DNA of 5,439 bases from Candidatus Latescibacteria bacterium 4484_107 (lineage in GTDB: Bacteria > Latescibacterota > 4484-107), in the NCBI GenBank assembly GCA_002059205.1, contig MVCQ01000130.1:1-5439 (forward strand). Reading direction: 5' to 3'. Under the pieces are notes generated by a model. It did no database searches, was not told where the DNA came from, and was given only the letters and a program-made list of their open reading frames with translations. Both the position numbers and the translations under genes were made by a program. Shown here piece after piece: positions 1 through 5,439 of this stretch; position 1 is the first letter of the stretch, and each line of letters begins with the position of its first letter.

Positions 1-994
1 CCAATCGTTCCCTATCCTCAAGAAGTGCGGACACGCGCTCCCCCACCCGTTCTCCGCTCAGTTCCCGATCCAGGATCAATTCCGCGGCGCCGGCTTCGAC
101 CAAAGATCGGGCGTTGTGTTCCTGATGGTTCGCCGTTGCATACGGATAGGGCACGAGAATCGCGGGCAAACCACACCGCGTGATCTCCGCCAAGGTCATC
201 GCGCCTGCGCGGCACAAGATCAAATCAGCGGCTCCGAGCGCGGTGGGCATATCCACAAAGCCCTGCGCCCGAACGGTGTTTCCATAGTGCGCAGATACTT
301 GTGACGCCCATTGATAATCCCGCTCACCGGTCTGCCAGAGCACCTGAATCCCGGATGCGGTCAATCGATCCAGCGCCTCGGAGAGCGCCACGTTGATGCT
401 GTGCGCGCCCTGACTCCCTCCGATCACGCATAAAGTCGGCTTATCCTGCGCTAACCCCAGCCTTTTGCGCGCCTCCGTCCGATCCACCGAGCCGATCTCC
501 GACCGCGTGGGATTGCCGCTTATTTGAAGATTTCGCTTCCTCAGAAAGTAACGTTCAGATTCCGGGAACGTCAAATGCACCTGATCCGCGAGCAACGCCA
601 ACAAGCGGGTGGTAATACCCGGATAGCTGTTCTGTTCCTGAATCACGAGGGGAACGCCGAACCATCCCGCCATAAACCCAACCGGGCCGCTCACGTATCC
701 CCCGGTTCCCGTGACAAGGTGGGGCCGAAACGCCCTGAAAATCCGCCGCGTCTCGCGCAAACTATCCATCAAAGCAAAGGGAAATCGAAGCCACTCCCAC
801 GACACTTGCCGCCGAAGACCGATCACGGAAATCATCCGAATGGGATACCCGGCTTGGGGAACCGCATTGCGCTCCATCCCCCGTTCGGTTCCCACAAAAA
901 GAAGTTCCGCCTCCGGAGCACGCTTCCGAACCGCATCCGCCAGCGCCAGTGCCGGGAACACGTGCCCGCCGGTTCCTCCCCCGGCCAGAAGCAC
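1..994 (-). CDS. murG: MurG, lipid II-forming GlcNAc transferase (3' end cut by window)
   Basis: MurG transfers GlcNAc from UDP-GlcNAc to lipid I on the inner face of the membrane, giving lipid II. I translated the frame by hand; it is open from 994 to base 2 (331 residues), against about 355-365 for the family, so roughly 25-30 C-terminal residues lie outside. Visible motifs, in order: N-terminal glycine loop GGGTGGHV, second loop GTGGYVSGP, IQEQNSYPG, third loop GGSQGAHSIN, the donor-site segment CRAGAMTLAEI, and VPYPYATANHQEHNA. The start is uncertain. GTG 994 gives MLLAGGGTGGHV, shorter than usual, and lies 15 nt from the nearest GGAGG. An in-frame GTG at 1048 would add 18 unconserved residues. 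ATG 1007 is ideally placed behind a strong ribosome binding site but is one base out of frame. Removing one G from the G-run at 1000-1003 would give MRVRVLLAGGGTGGHV, a normal MurG start. Identity is certain; the start is not. Confidence 0.95.
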   Translation of the reverse strand, partial: MLLAGGGTGGHVFPALALADAVRKRAPEAELLFVGTERGMERNAVPQAGYPIRMISVIGLRRQVSWEWLRFPFALMDSLRETRRIFRAFRPHLVTGTGGYVSGPVGFMAGWFGVPLVIQEQNSYPGITTRLLALLADQVHLTFPESERYFLRKRNLQISGNPTRSEIGSVDRTEARKRLGLAQDKPTLCVIGGSQGAHSINVALSEALDRLTASGIQVLWQTGERDYQWASQVSAHYGNTVRAQGFVDMPTALGAADLILCRAGAMTLAEITRCGLPAILVPYPYATANHQEHNARSLVEAGAAELILDRELSGERVGERVSALLEDRERL

Positions 995-1007
995 CCGGAC
1001 CCCGCAT

Positions 1008-1020
1008 CCCCTCCTCCTCC
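1008..1020 (-). promoter_or_regulatory. Strong ribosome binding site of murG
   Basis: On the minus strand the bases read GGAGGAGGAGGGG. The first GGAGG (1020-1016) is 8 nt from ATG 1007, an ideal spacing. The last GGAGG (1014-1010) is 15 nt from GTG 994, which is poor. The site therefore supports ATG 1007 as the original murG start, although that ATG is out of frame with MurG in this sequence. Confidence 0.7.
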
Positions 1021-1041
1021 CGCGATGGGGAGAGGGAAGAA

Positions 1042-1078
1042 CTCCCACTTTCTCACTTTCCCACTTTCTCACTTTCCC
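1042..1078. repeat. Tandem octamer repeat at the ftsW-murG junction
   Basis: Four exact 8-bp units of ACTTTCYC (plus strand) occupy 1047-1078, alternating ACTTTCTC and ACTTTCCC, with CTCCC next to them at 1042-1046. The repeat overlaps the 3' end of ftsW: it encodes the last residues (about ESEKVGK) and supplies the TGA stop at 1055-1053. The 19 bases at 1042-1060 recur exactly in inverted orientation at 2317-2335, on the other side of ftsW. Confidence 0.9.
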
Positions 1079-2174
1079 GTTTCCCCCTTCGGGAGATACT
1101 CAGAAGGATGCCCACACCGACCAGGGTCAACAGCAGCGAGGAACCTCCGTAGCTGACGAAGGGCAGGGGCAATCCGGTAGTGGGAAGCACAGCCGTCGCC
1201 ACGCCGATGTTGAAGAGGGCATACACACAGATCATAGCCGTGATCCCCGTGGCGAGAAAGAACCCCTCCAGATCCCGCGCGTTCCGCGCGATGCGCATCC
1301 CTCTCCACAACAGGATCAAAAACAGGGAAAGCACGATCAGCGTGCCCAACAGCCCGAATTCTTCCCCAATGATGGAGAACACGAAATCCGTATGCGGCTC
1401 GGGCAGAAAAAGGAGCTTCTGGGTGCTCTTCCCCAACCCTACTCCCCCGATGCCCCCGCTGCTCAGCGCGATCAACGATTGATGGATCTGGTAGCTCACG
1501 TCCTCCACGTGATCGCCCCGGTGCAAAAAAGCCGCGATGCGATCTTTCCGATAGCCTACCCAGAAGATCAGCGCGTACAAAATCGGAACCGATGCCAGTC
1601 CCACGCCTACGATGTGGGAGAGGCGCACGCGGCCCACAAACAGCATGATCAGGAGCACCACACCGATTGTGACGGCGGTCCCCAAATCCGGCTGAACCAC
1701 GATCAGTGCCATGGAAAACCCATAAAGCAGCAGATACGGAAGCAATCCATCCACGAAGCTCCGTATGCGATCCTGCTTCCGGGCAAGGGAGTCCGCCGTA
1801 TAAATAACGAGCGCTAATTTTACCAGATCCGACGGCTGGAAGGAAATCCCGAGCAAGCGAATCCAACGCCTGGCATTGTTTCCACTGTGGGCGATTTTCT
1901 GGATCCAGAGCACCATCAGCAAGGCCAATCCCGCAAACAGCAACGCTTTCGAGAACCGGATAAACAGGTGGTAGTTGATCCGGGCCACGAGGAACATCAC
2001 GACCACTCCCAAAAAAGCCCGAACCAAATGCCGTTTGAAAAAGAAGCCGCTCCCCGTGAATCGGGCCTCCGCCAGCACGGAACTGGAGCTGTAAACCATC
2101 ACGGCTCCGACGACTACGAGGCCCAAGGTCACGAGCGTCAGGATGCTGTCGGGGGTGTCGGTGTGTTCGTTCAT
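1053..2174 (-). CDS. ftsW: FtsW, SEDS-family septal peptidoglycan glycosyltransferase
   Basis: FtsW is a polytopic membrane protein that polymerises lipid II into glycan strands at the division site, normally with a class B penicillin-binding protein. From ATG 2174 it has 373 residues, typical for the family, with about ten hydrophobic segments. SEDS signatures are ARRWI and FQPSDLVKL (residues 101-120; the family usually has E where this has D), QPDLGTA (161-167), the large extracytoplasmic loop with GIGGVGLG and PEPHTDF (259-264, D263 matching the catalytic Asp of RodA/FtsW), and LPTTGLPLPFVSYGGSS (330-346). The neighbouring mur genes favour FtsW over RodA. The frame stays open upstream to TTG 2294, but those 40 codons lie in repeat DNA and resemble no FtsW N-terminus, so ATG 2174 is chosen. 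No Shine-Dalgarno sequence precedes it; the bases there are heptamer repeats. The C-terminus is also repeat-encoded. Confidence 0.96.
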   Translation of the reverse strand: MNEHTDTPDSILTLVTLGLVVVGAVMVYSSSSVLAEARFTGSGFFFKRHLVRAFLGVVVMFLVARINYHLFIRFSKALLFAGLALLMVLWIQKIAHSGNNARRWIRLLGISFQPSDLVKLALVIYTADSLARKQDRIRSFVDGLLPYLLLYGFSMALIVVQPDLGTAVTIGVVLLIMLFVGRVRLSHIVGVGLASVPILYALIFWVGYRKDRIAAFLHRGDHVEDVSYQIHQSLIALSSGGIGGVGLGKSTQKLLFLPEPHTDFVFSIIGEEFGLLGTLIVLSLFLILLWRGMRIARNARDLEGFFLATGITAMICVYALFNIGVATAVLPTTGLPLPFVSYGGSSLLLTLVGVGILLSISRRGKRESEKVGK

Positions 2175-2180
2175 AGTTTG

Positions 2181-2215
2181 GTGATTGGTGAGTAGTGATT
2201 GGTGATTGGTGATTG
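2181..2215. repeat. Heptamer tandem repeat directly upstream of ftsW
   Basis: Five 7-bp units are visible on the plus strand: GTGATTG, GTGAGTA, then GTGATTG three times (minus strand CAATCAC). The array ends 6 bp from the ftsW start codon and occupies the place where a ribosome binding site would be. Heptameric short tandem repeats are known from filamentous cyanobacteria (STRR sequences), but nothing else here points to that group. Confidence 0.88.
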
Positions 2216-2252
2216 GTGCGATGGCCTTCGTAATGCGGGGGTTAAGTAGGTG

Positions 2253-2417
2253 GACAAAATTAAATTCATATAATCCGCACCGCAGAGCACGCAAAGCACG
2301 CAGAGAAACTCCCTGTGAAAGTGAGAAAGTGGGAGGGGGTTCACCGTCTCACTTTCTCACTTTCTTCCCTCTGCGAACCCCGTGGACTCTGCGGTGAGCA
2401 TAAAAAATAATTTTGTC
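2253..2417. repeat. 165-bp imperfect palindromic element with 10-bp terminal inverted repeats
   Basis: Four pairs of matching arms share nearly the same centre. GACAAAATTA at 2253-2262 pairs with 2408-2417. CACCGCAGAG at 2278-2287 pairs with 2387-2396. CGCAGAG at 2299-2305 pairs with 2369-2375. GAAAGTGAGAAAGTG at 2317-2331 pairs with 2350-2364. All four pairs are exact, and between them the arms diverge in sequence and slightly in length. AT-rich ends enclose a GC-rich centre. It contains no credible gene and fills most of the gap between the receiver gene and ftsW. The form suits a MITE-like or other small non-autonomous palindromic element, or a strongly folded RNA if transcribed through. 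I see no clear target-site duplication and no T-run that would make it a standard terminator. Confidence 0.85.
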
Positions 2418-2424
2418 TGAGCAC

Positions 2425-2790
2425 TTATCTGCGCGAAGCTTCCATCGTATGTTCGACCAGGTTTTTCACCTCGGCGATCCGGAAGGGTTTCTCGAGAAAT
2501 CCTTCCGCTCCCATGGCGGTAACCTCGTCCCGGGTCTCCTTTGTTCCATAGCCCGTAACGACGGCCACGGGCAAATGGGGAGCACGCAGTTTGATCGCCT
2601 TCAAAAGCTTTTTCCCGCCCATTTTCGGCATGTTCAGATCGGTGATCATGAGATCGAATCCGCCGTCGGCCAATTTCAGCGCCTTCTTGCCATCCGGAAC
2701 GGCCGTAACATGATATCCCAAAAAATCCAGCATATCTCCCAACACGTTCCGAACGTCCCTTTCGTCATCCACAACGAGGATATTTTTCAT
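2425..2790 (-). CDS. Stand-alone CheY-like response regulator receiver
   Basis: This 121-residue cytoplasmic protein is a single phosphoacceptor receiver domain with no output domain. All key residues are present: acidic pocket D8 and D9 (ILVVDDE), phosphoacceptor D51 (MITDLNMPKMGG), switch T79 (VVTG) and K101 (LEKPF). It should therefore be phosphorylatable by a histidine kinase, but no kinase gene is in the window. ATG 2790 lies 15 bp after the mraY stop and has AGGGAG 9 nt upstream, overlapping the end of mraY, so it is very likely co-transcribed and perhaps translationally coupled. It sits where murD normally lies. Its partner and target cannot be read from sequence; a link to wall synthesis or division is inference from position only. 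The receiver assignment is very secure. Confidence 0.95.
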   Translation of the reverse strand: MKNILVVDDERDVRNVLGDMLDFLGYHVTAVPDGKKALKLADGGFDLMITDLNMPKMGGKKLLKAIKLRAPHLPVAVVTGYGTKETRDEVTAMGAEGFLEKPFRIAEVKNLVEHTMEASRR

Positions 2791-2799
2791 GGGGATTTA

Positions 2800-2807
2800 C
2801 TCCCTTT
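2800..2807 (-). promoter_or_regulatory. Ribosome binding site of the receiver gene, overlapping the mraY stop
   Basis: Minus strand AAAGGGAG at 2807-2800. AGGGAG ends 9 nt before ATG 2790, and the site shares bases 2806-2807 with the mraY TAA stop (2808-2806). The arrangement suggests translational coupling. Confidence 0.75.
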
Positions 2808-3909
2808 AACGGATTTTGAATGTACTCAAGCTCAACAGCGCCAGCAAAATGCCCACGATCCAAAATCGGGCGACCACTTTGGATTCCGGCCAACCTAACA
2901 GTTCAAAATGATGATGCAATGGCGCCATCCGAAACACCCGCCTTCCCGTTCCGGTGCGCTTCTTGTAGTATTTGAAATAAAGCCGCTGTATAATCACGGA
3001 CAGGGTCTCCGCCACGAACACGCCCCCGATGATCAACAGTAGAAATTCTTTTTTCAGCAGCACAGCCACTGTGCCCAAAGCGCCCCCAAGGGCCAGCGCA
3101 CCTGTATCCCCCATAAAGACTTGAGCCGGATGGCTGTTGAACCACAAAAATCCCAAAGCCGCTCCCACGGCAGCGAGGCAAAACACGCTCAACTCCCCGG
3201 AACCCGGCAGATACAAAATATCGAGATACGCGCTGAAGTCCACCCGGCCGCTTACATAACTGACGAGACCGAAAGCGGCGGCGGCGATGGCCAAAAGCCC
3301 GATGGCCAGACCATCCAGTCCGTCCGTCAGATTGACGGCGTTGGACGTTCCTGTGATCACAAAGACCACAAACGGGATGTAGAGCCACGAGAAGTCGATC
3401 AGCCATTCCTTGAAGAAAGGCATCTCCGTCATCGTCGCCCATCGCGGAGCAATGGGGTGAACATACAAAAAGCTTCCCACCACGAGTCCGAGCGCAACCT
3501 GTCCGGCCAGTTTATAGTGGCCCACCAGCCCTTTGGGCATCTTTTTGATGGCCTTCAGATAATCGTCTATAAAGCCAACGATTCCCAGCCATACAGTAGA
3601 GAGCAACACCAGCAGCACATAGGAATTACTCAAATCCGCCCAGAGCAGTGTGGGCACCACGATCCCAAACAGCACGATGATGCCCCCCATCGTCGGCGTC
3701 CCCTCCTTCGCCAGATGCGTCTGCGGCCCGTCGTCCCGGATCGTCTCCCGGACCTGATACGCCTTCAGCCTCCGAATCACCCACGGGCCCAGCACAAAGC
3801 AGATCAAAAGCGCGGTGACCATGGCGTACGCGGACCGGAAGGTGATGTACCGAAAGACATTGAGGAAGGACAGGCGATGCGTCAATGGAACGAGAAGATG
3901 ATAGAACAT
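2806..3909 (-). CDS. mraY: MraY, phospho-MurNAc-pentapeptide transferase
   Basis: MraY is an integral membrane enzyme that transfers phospho-MurNAc-pentapeptide from UDP to undecaprenyl phosphate, making lipid I; it depends on Mg2+. The protein has 367 residues, close to the usual 320-370, with about ten hydrophobic helices. Diagnostic motifs: GPQTHLAKEGTPTMGG (61-76), the aspartate pair D115-D116 in IDDYLK, NAVNLTDGLDG (190-200), FMGDTGALALGG (265-276, D268), and the histidine motif MAPLHHHFE (328-336). The start is ATG 3909 with AAGGGA 5 nt upstream. It follows murF after about 60 bp and is followed within 15 bp by the receiver gene, consistent with one operon. No truncation or missing catalytic residue is visible. 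Confidence 0.98.
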   Translation of the reverse strand: MFYHLLVPLTHRLSFLNVFRYITFRSAYAMVTALLICFVLGPWVIRRLKAYQVRETIRDDGPQTHLAKEGTPTMGGIIVLFGIVVPTLLWADLSNSYVLLVLLSTVWLGIVGFIDDYLKAIKKMPKGLVGHYKLAGQVALGLVVGSFLYVHPIAPRWATMTEMPFFKEWLIDFSWLYIPFVVFVITGTSNAVNLTDGLDGLAIGLLAIAAAAFGLVSYVSGRVDFSAYLDILYLPGSGELSVFCLAAVGAALGFLWFNSHPAQVFMGDTGALALGGALGTVAVLLKKEFLLLIIGGVFVAETLSVIIQRLYFKYYKKRTGTGRRVFRMAPLHHHFELLGWPESKVVARFWIVGILLALLSLSTFKIR

Positions 3910-3914
3910 GACTA

Positions 3915-3920
3915 TCCCTT
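3915..3920 (-). promoter_or_regulatory. Ribosome binding site of mraY
   Basis: Minus strand AAGGGA lies 5 nt before ATG 3909 and supports that start. Confidence 0.65.
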
Positions 3921-3930
3921 ATTAAGAAAC

Positions 3931-3958
3931 GAAACGTAAAACGCAAAGGGTGAAACTC
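3931..3958. repeat. Degenerate heptamers in the murF-mraY spacer
   Basis: Four successive 7-mers on the plus strand, GAAACGT, AAAACGC, AAAGGGT and GAAACTC, roughly fit RAAACGY. The array is short and imperfect. It is listed because similar 7-8 bp arrays occur at other gene boundaries in this window; chance is a real alternative. Confidence 0.35.
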
Positions 3959-3970
3959 GAAGCGCGTCCA

Positions 3971-5398
3971 CTACTCAAGTCGTTCGAGAATTTCCTCCAT
4001 CCGCATGCCCCGCGATCCTTTGATCAGGACGACATCTCCGGGCCGGAGGAACGATCTCAGCGTCCCGGATAACCGGGTTTTGTCGTCGAAATGCCGCGCC
4101 GCTTCCCCGGCCATCCCCGCCCGGATCGCGCCCGTTCGGATGTGTTTCGCAAAGGGGCCGAAGCAGAAGAGCCCATCCACGCCGAGAGCGGCAGCCACGC
4201 GCCCCACCTCCTCGTGGGCTTTCGGGGTAATGGCGCCCAATTCCAGCATATCTCCCAACACCGCTATCTTGCGCGCTGTCCCGGATTGCGGATTCCTGGA
4301 GTTTTTCAATCCCCAATCCGAAATCCGAAATTCGAAATCGGTCAGCGTCTCCAACGCGCTTCGCATCGAGACCGGATTGGCGTTGTATCCGTCGTTGAGG
4401 AAGGTCACGCCGTTTCGCTCCGTCACCTCCATGCGCATGGGGCTGGTCGGGGCATTTTTCAGAGCATGCGCGGCCTCATCCGGAGAAATCCCGAAAAGGG
4501 AACCCACGGCCATCGCCGCCAGGGCGTTGTAAATATTATGCTTTCCGGGAATGCTCAGCATGACGCTTGTTTCGCCAATGGTAAAGCAGGCTCTTCCCTG
4601 TCCGTTCAGGGTGATCGTTTCGGCCCGGAAAGCACACGGATGCTCGATCCCGAAGCCGATCACCCGCCCCTGGAAGCGGTTCTGCTGGCGCATCACAAGG
4701 GGATCGTCCGCGTTCAGAACCGCCGACGCCGTCTCGTCTAAAGCCGCTAAAAGCTCGCCCTTGGCCGCCGCGATCTCCGCCACCGAGTCGAACGCCTCAA
4801 AATGCGCGGGCCCTACATTGGTGATCACGCCCACGGAAGGACGAACCAACCGACAGAGCGCGGCGATCTCTCCGGGCGCGCTCATCCCAAGTTCCACGAC
4901 GGCCACCTCGTGCGCCGAGGAAAGCCGAAGCAAGGTCAGCGGCACGCCGATGTGGTTGTTGAAACTCGCTCCGGTTTTCAGCACGCGATGCTTCGAGGAC
5001 AGCACGCAGGCCGCCATGTCCTTGGTCGTGGTCTTTCCGTTCGTCCCGGTGATCGCCACCATCGGAAGCGTGAACCGCCGGCGATACCAGCCCGCCAACT
5101 GAGCCAGTGCAGTCAGGGGATCGTCCACTCCGATGAGCACGCCCGAAAGCTCCGCGTGCGCCTTTGCCCAGTCCCTTCGCACCACAGCCGCGGCCGCGCC
5201 TTTCGTCAACGCATCCGCCACAAAGCGGTGCCCGTCCGAATGCTCCCCTTCCAGCGCGAAAAAAAGCTCGTCCCCTTGAACGGCTCTGGAATCAATGGAG
5301 ACCTCCGCCGGCTCTTTGCCCAAATCCGCCGGCCGATGCGATCCCGTCAGGATTCCTGCTACCACCGCGCTAATTTTTTGGAGGGATACGTTTTCCAT
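3971..5398 (-). CDS. murF: MurF, UDP-MurNAc-tripeptide:D-Ala-D-Ala ligase
   Basis: MurF is the cytoplasmic ATP-dependent ligase that adds D-alanyl-D-alanine to UDP-MurNAc-tripeptide, completing the pentapeptide used by MraY. From ATG 5398 it has 475 residues (E. coli MurF has 452). The N-terminal UDP-substrate domain includes VSIDSRAVQGDELFFAL (about 33-49). The central ATPase domain has the P-loop GTNGKTT (118-124, K122), NVGPAHFE (194-201) and GKHNIYNA (285-292). The C-terminal domain has NDGYNANP (335-342), LGDMLELG (381-388) and KGSRGMRME (460-468). The ATG 5398 start is preferred because GGAAGG lies 9 nt upstream and MENVSLQKI resembles a normal MurF N-terminus; ATG 5422 and TTG 5428 are in frame but add glycine-rich residues encoded by the ribosome binding site region. 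An extra segment of about 20 residues at 354-373, between NPVSMRSALETL and RKIAVLGDM, is encoded by a repeat. Confidence 0.97.
   Translation of the reverse strand: MENVSLQKISAVVAGILTGSHRPADLGKEPAEVSIDSRAVQGDELFFALEGEHSDGHRFVADALTKGAAAAVVRRDWAKAHAELSGVLIGVDDPLTALAQLAGWYRRRFTLPMVAITGTNGKTTTKDMAACVLSSKHRVLKTGASFNNHIGVPLTLLRLSSAHEVAVVELGMSAPGEIAALCRLVRPSVGVITNVGPAHFEAFDSVAEIAAAKGELLAALDETASAVLNADDPLVMRQQNRFQGRVIGFGIEHPCAFRAETITLNGQGRACFTIGETSVMLSIPGKHNIYNALAAMAVGSLFGISPDEAAHALKNAPTSPMRMEVTERNGVTFLNDGYNANPVSMRSALETLTDFEFRISDWGLKNSRNPQSGTARKIAVLGDMLELGAITPKAHEEVGRVAAALGVDGLFCFGPFAKHIRTGAIRAGMAGEAARHFDDKTRLSGTLRSFLRPGDVVLIKGSRGMRMEEILERLE
4282..4342. repeat. Heptamer and hairpin repeat inserted in frame in murF
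   Basis: On the plus strand two heptamers, CGGATTG and CGGATTC (4282-4295), are followed after 12 bp by five heptamers, AATCCCC, AATCCGA, AATCCGA, AATTCGA and AATCGGT (4308-4342). CGGATTGCGGATT (4282-4294) and AATCCCCAATCCG (4308-4320) pair with one mismatch in 13, forming a hairpin with a 13-nt loop. The stretch encodes about residues 354-373 of MurF, a low-complexity insertion before the conserved RKIAVLGDM strand. The frame is kept and there is no stop. Confidence 0.85.
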
Positions 5399-5407
5399 GC
5401 CCCCCGC

Positions 5408-5414
5408 CCTTCCT
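5408..5414 (-). promoter_or_regulatory. Ribosome binding site of murF
   Basis: Minus strand AGGAAGG, 9 nt before ATG 5398. It decides in favour of this start over ATG 5422 and TTG 5428, which lie on or upstream of the site. Confidence 0.65.
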
Positions 5415-5439
5415 TTCCCCATTGCCAAGATTTTAAAAA

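Noticed and set aside
762..1007. Small gene starting at ATG 1007 behind the strong ribosome binding site
   Set aside because: The 81-codon frame is a shifted copy of the start of murG; the ATG is better explained as the murG start displaced by one base.
711..1817. Long plus-strand open frame (368 codons) opposite murG and ftsW
   Set aside because: It is antisense to two well-identified genes, has a low-complexity His/Gln/Arg-rich translation with no recognisable domain, and is explained by codon bias of the real genes.
1042..2215. CRISPR array
   Set aside because: The repeats are 7-8 bp tandem units with no unique spacers and no cas genes nearby.
2175..2294. 40-codon N-terminal extension of ftsW from TTG 2294
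   Set aside because: These codons lie in the palindrome and heptamer repeats and match no FtsW N-terminus; ATG 2174 gives a normal-length protein.
2317..2364. Inner palindrome arms as an intrinsic terminator
   Set aside because: No T-run follows the stem on either strand, and termination here would cut off ftsW and murG without an evident replacement promoter.
2253..2417. Promoter at the AT-rich ends of the palindrome
   Set aside because: A TATGCT-like -10 can be found on the minus strand near 2397-2402, but no acceptable -35 lies at the right distance.
3121..3939. Plus-strand open frame (272 codons) opposite mraY
   Set aside because: It covers conserved MraY motifs in antisense and its translation looks like a shadow product rich in His, Gln and Arg.
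5399..5428. murF start at TTG 5428 or ATG 5422
   Set aside because: The extra residues are encoded by the ribosome binding site of ATG 5398 and do not resemble MurF.

Overview
The window is a stretch of a bacterial division and cell wall (dcw) cluster. All five genes lie on the minus strand, so transcription runs from right to left: murF (start near 5398), mraY, a stand-alone CheY-like receiver, ftsW, and murG running off the left edge. The DNA is moderately GC-rich by eye. The organism is a peptidoglycan-making bacterium, but nothing here fixes the phylum. Intergenic families of short 7-8 bp repeats and palindromic elements suggest an environmental lineage with many small repeats; that is an impression, not a classification.

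Region by region (right to left): 5399-5439 is leader DNA carrying the murF ribosome binding site. 3971-5398 is murF, with a repeat-derived in-frame insertion near 4282-4342. 3910-3970 is a short spacer with degenerate heptamers and the mraY ribosome binding site. 2806-3909 is mraY. 2425-2790 is a single-domain response regulator whose ribosome binding site overlaps the end of mraY. 2175-2424 is 250 bp of non-coding DNA made largely of a 165-bp imperfect palindrome (2253-2417) and a heptamer tandem repeat (2181-2215). 1053-2174 is ftsW, whose last codons and stop codon lie in an octamer tandem repeat (1047-1078). 1-994 is murG, truncated by the window edge and with a problem at its 5' end.

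The four wall genes form the expected pathway. MurF adds the D-Ala-D-Ala dipeptide to finish UDP-MurNAc-pentapeptide, MraY moves it to undecaprenyl phosphate (lipid I), MurG adds GlcNAc (lipid II), and FtsW polymerises lipid II at the septum. The usual order murF-mraY-murD-ftsW-murG is broken: murD is absent from its slot, and the receiver gene plus the palindromic element sit there instead.

The most unusual aspects are the receiver in the murD position, the long palindrome, the repeat that became part of the murF protein, repeat DNA supplying both ends of ftsW, and an apparent one-base disruption at the murG start.
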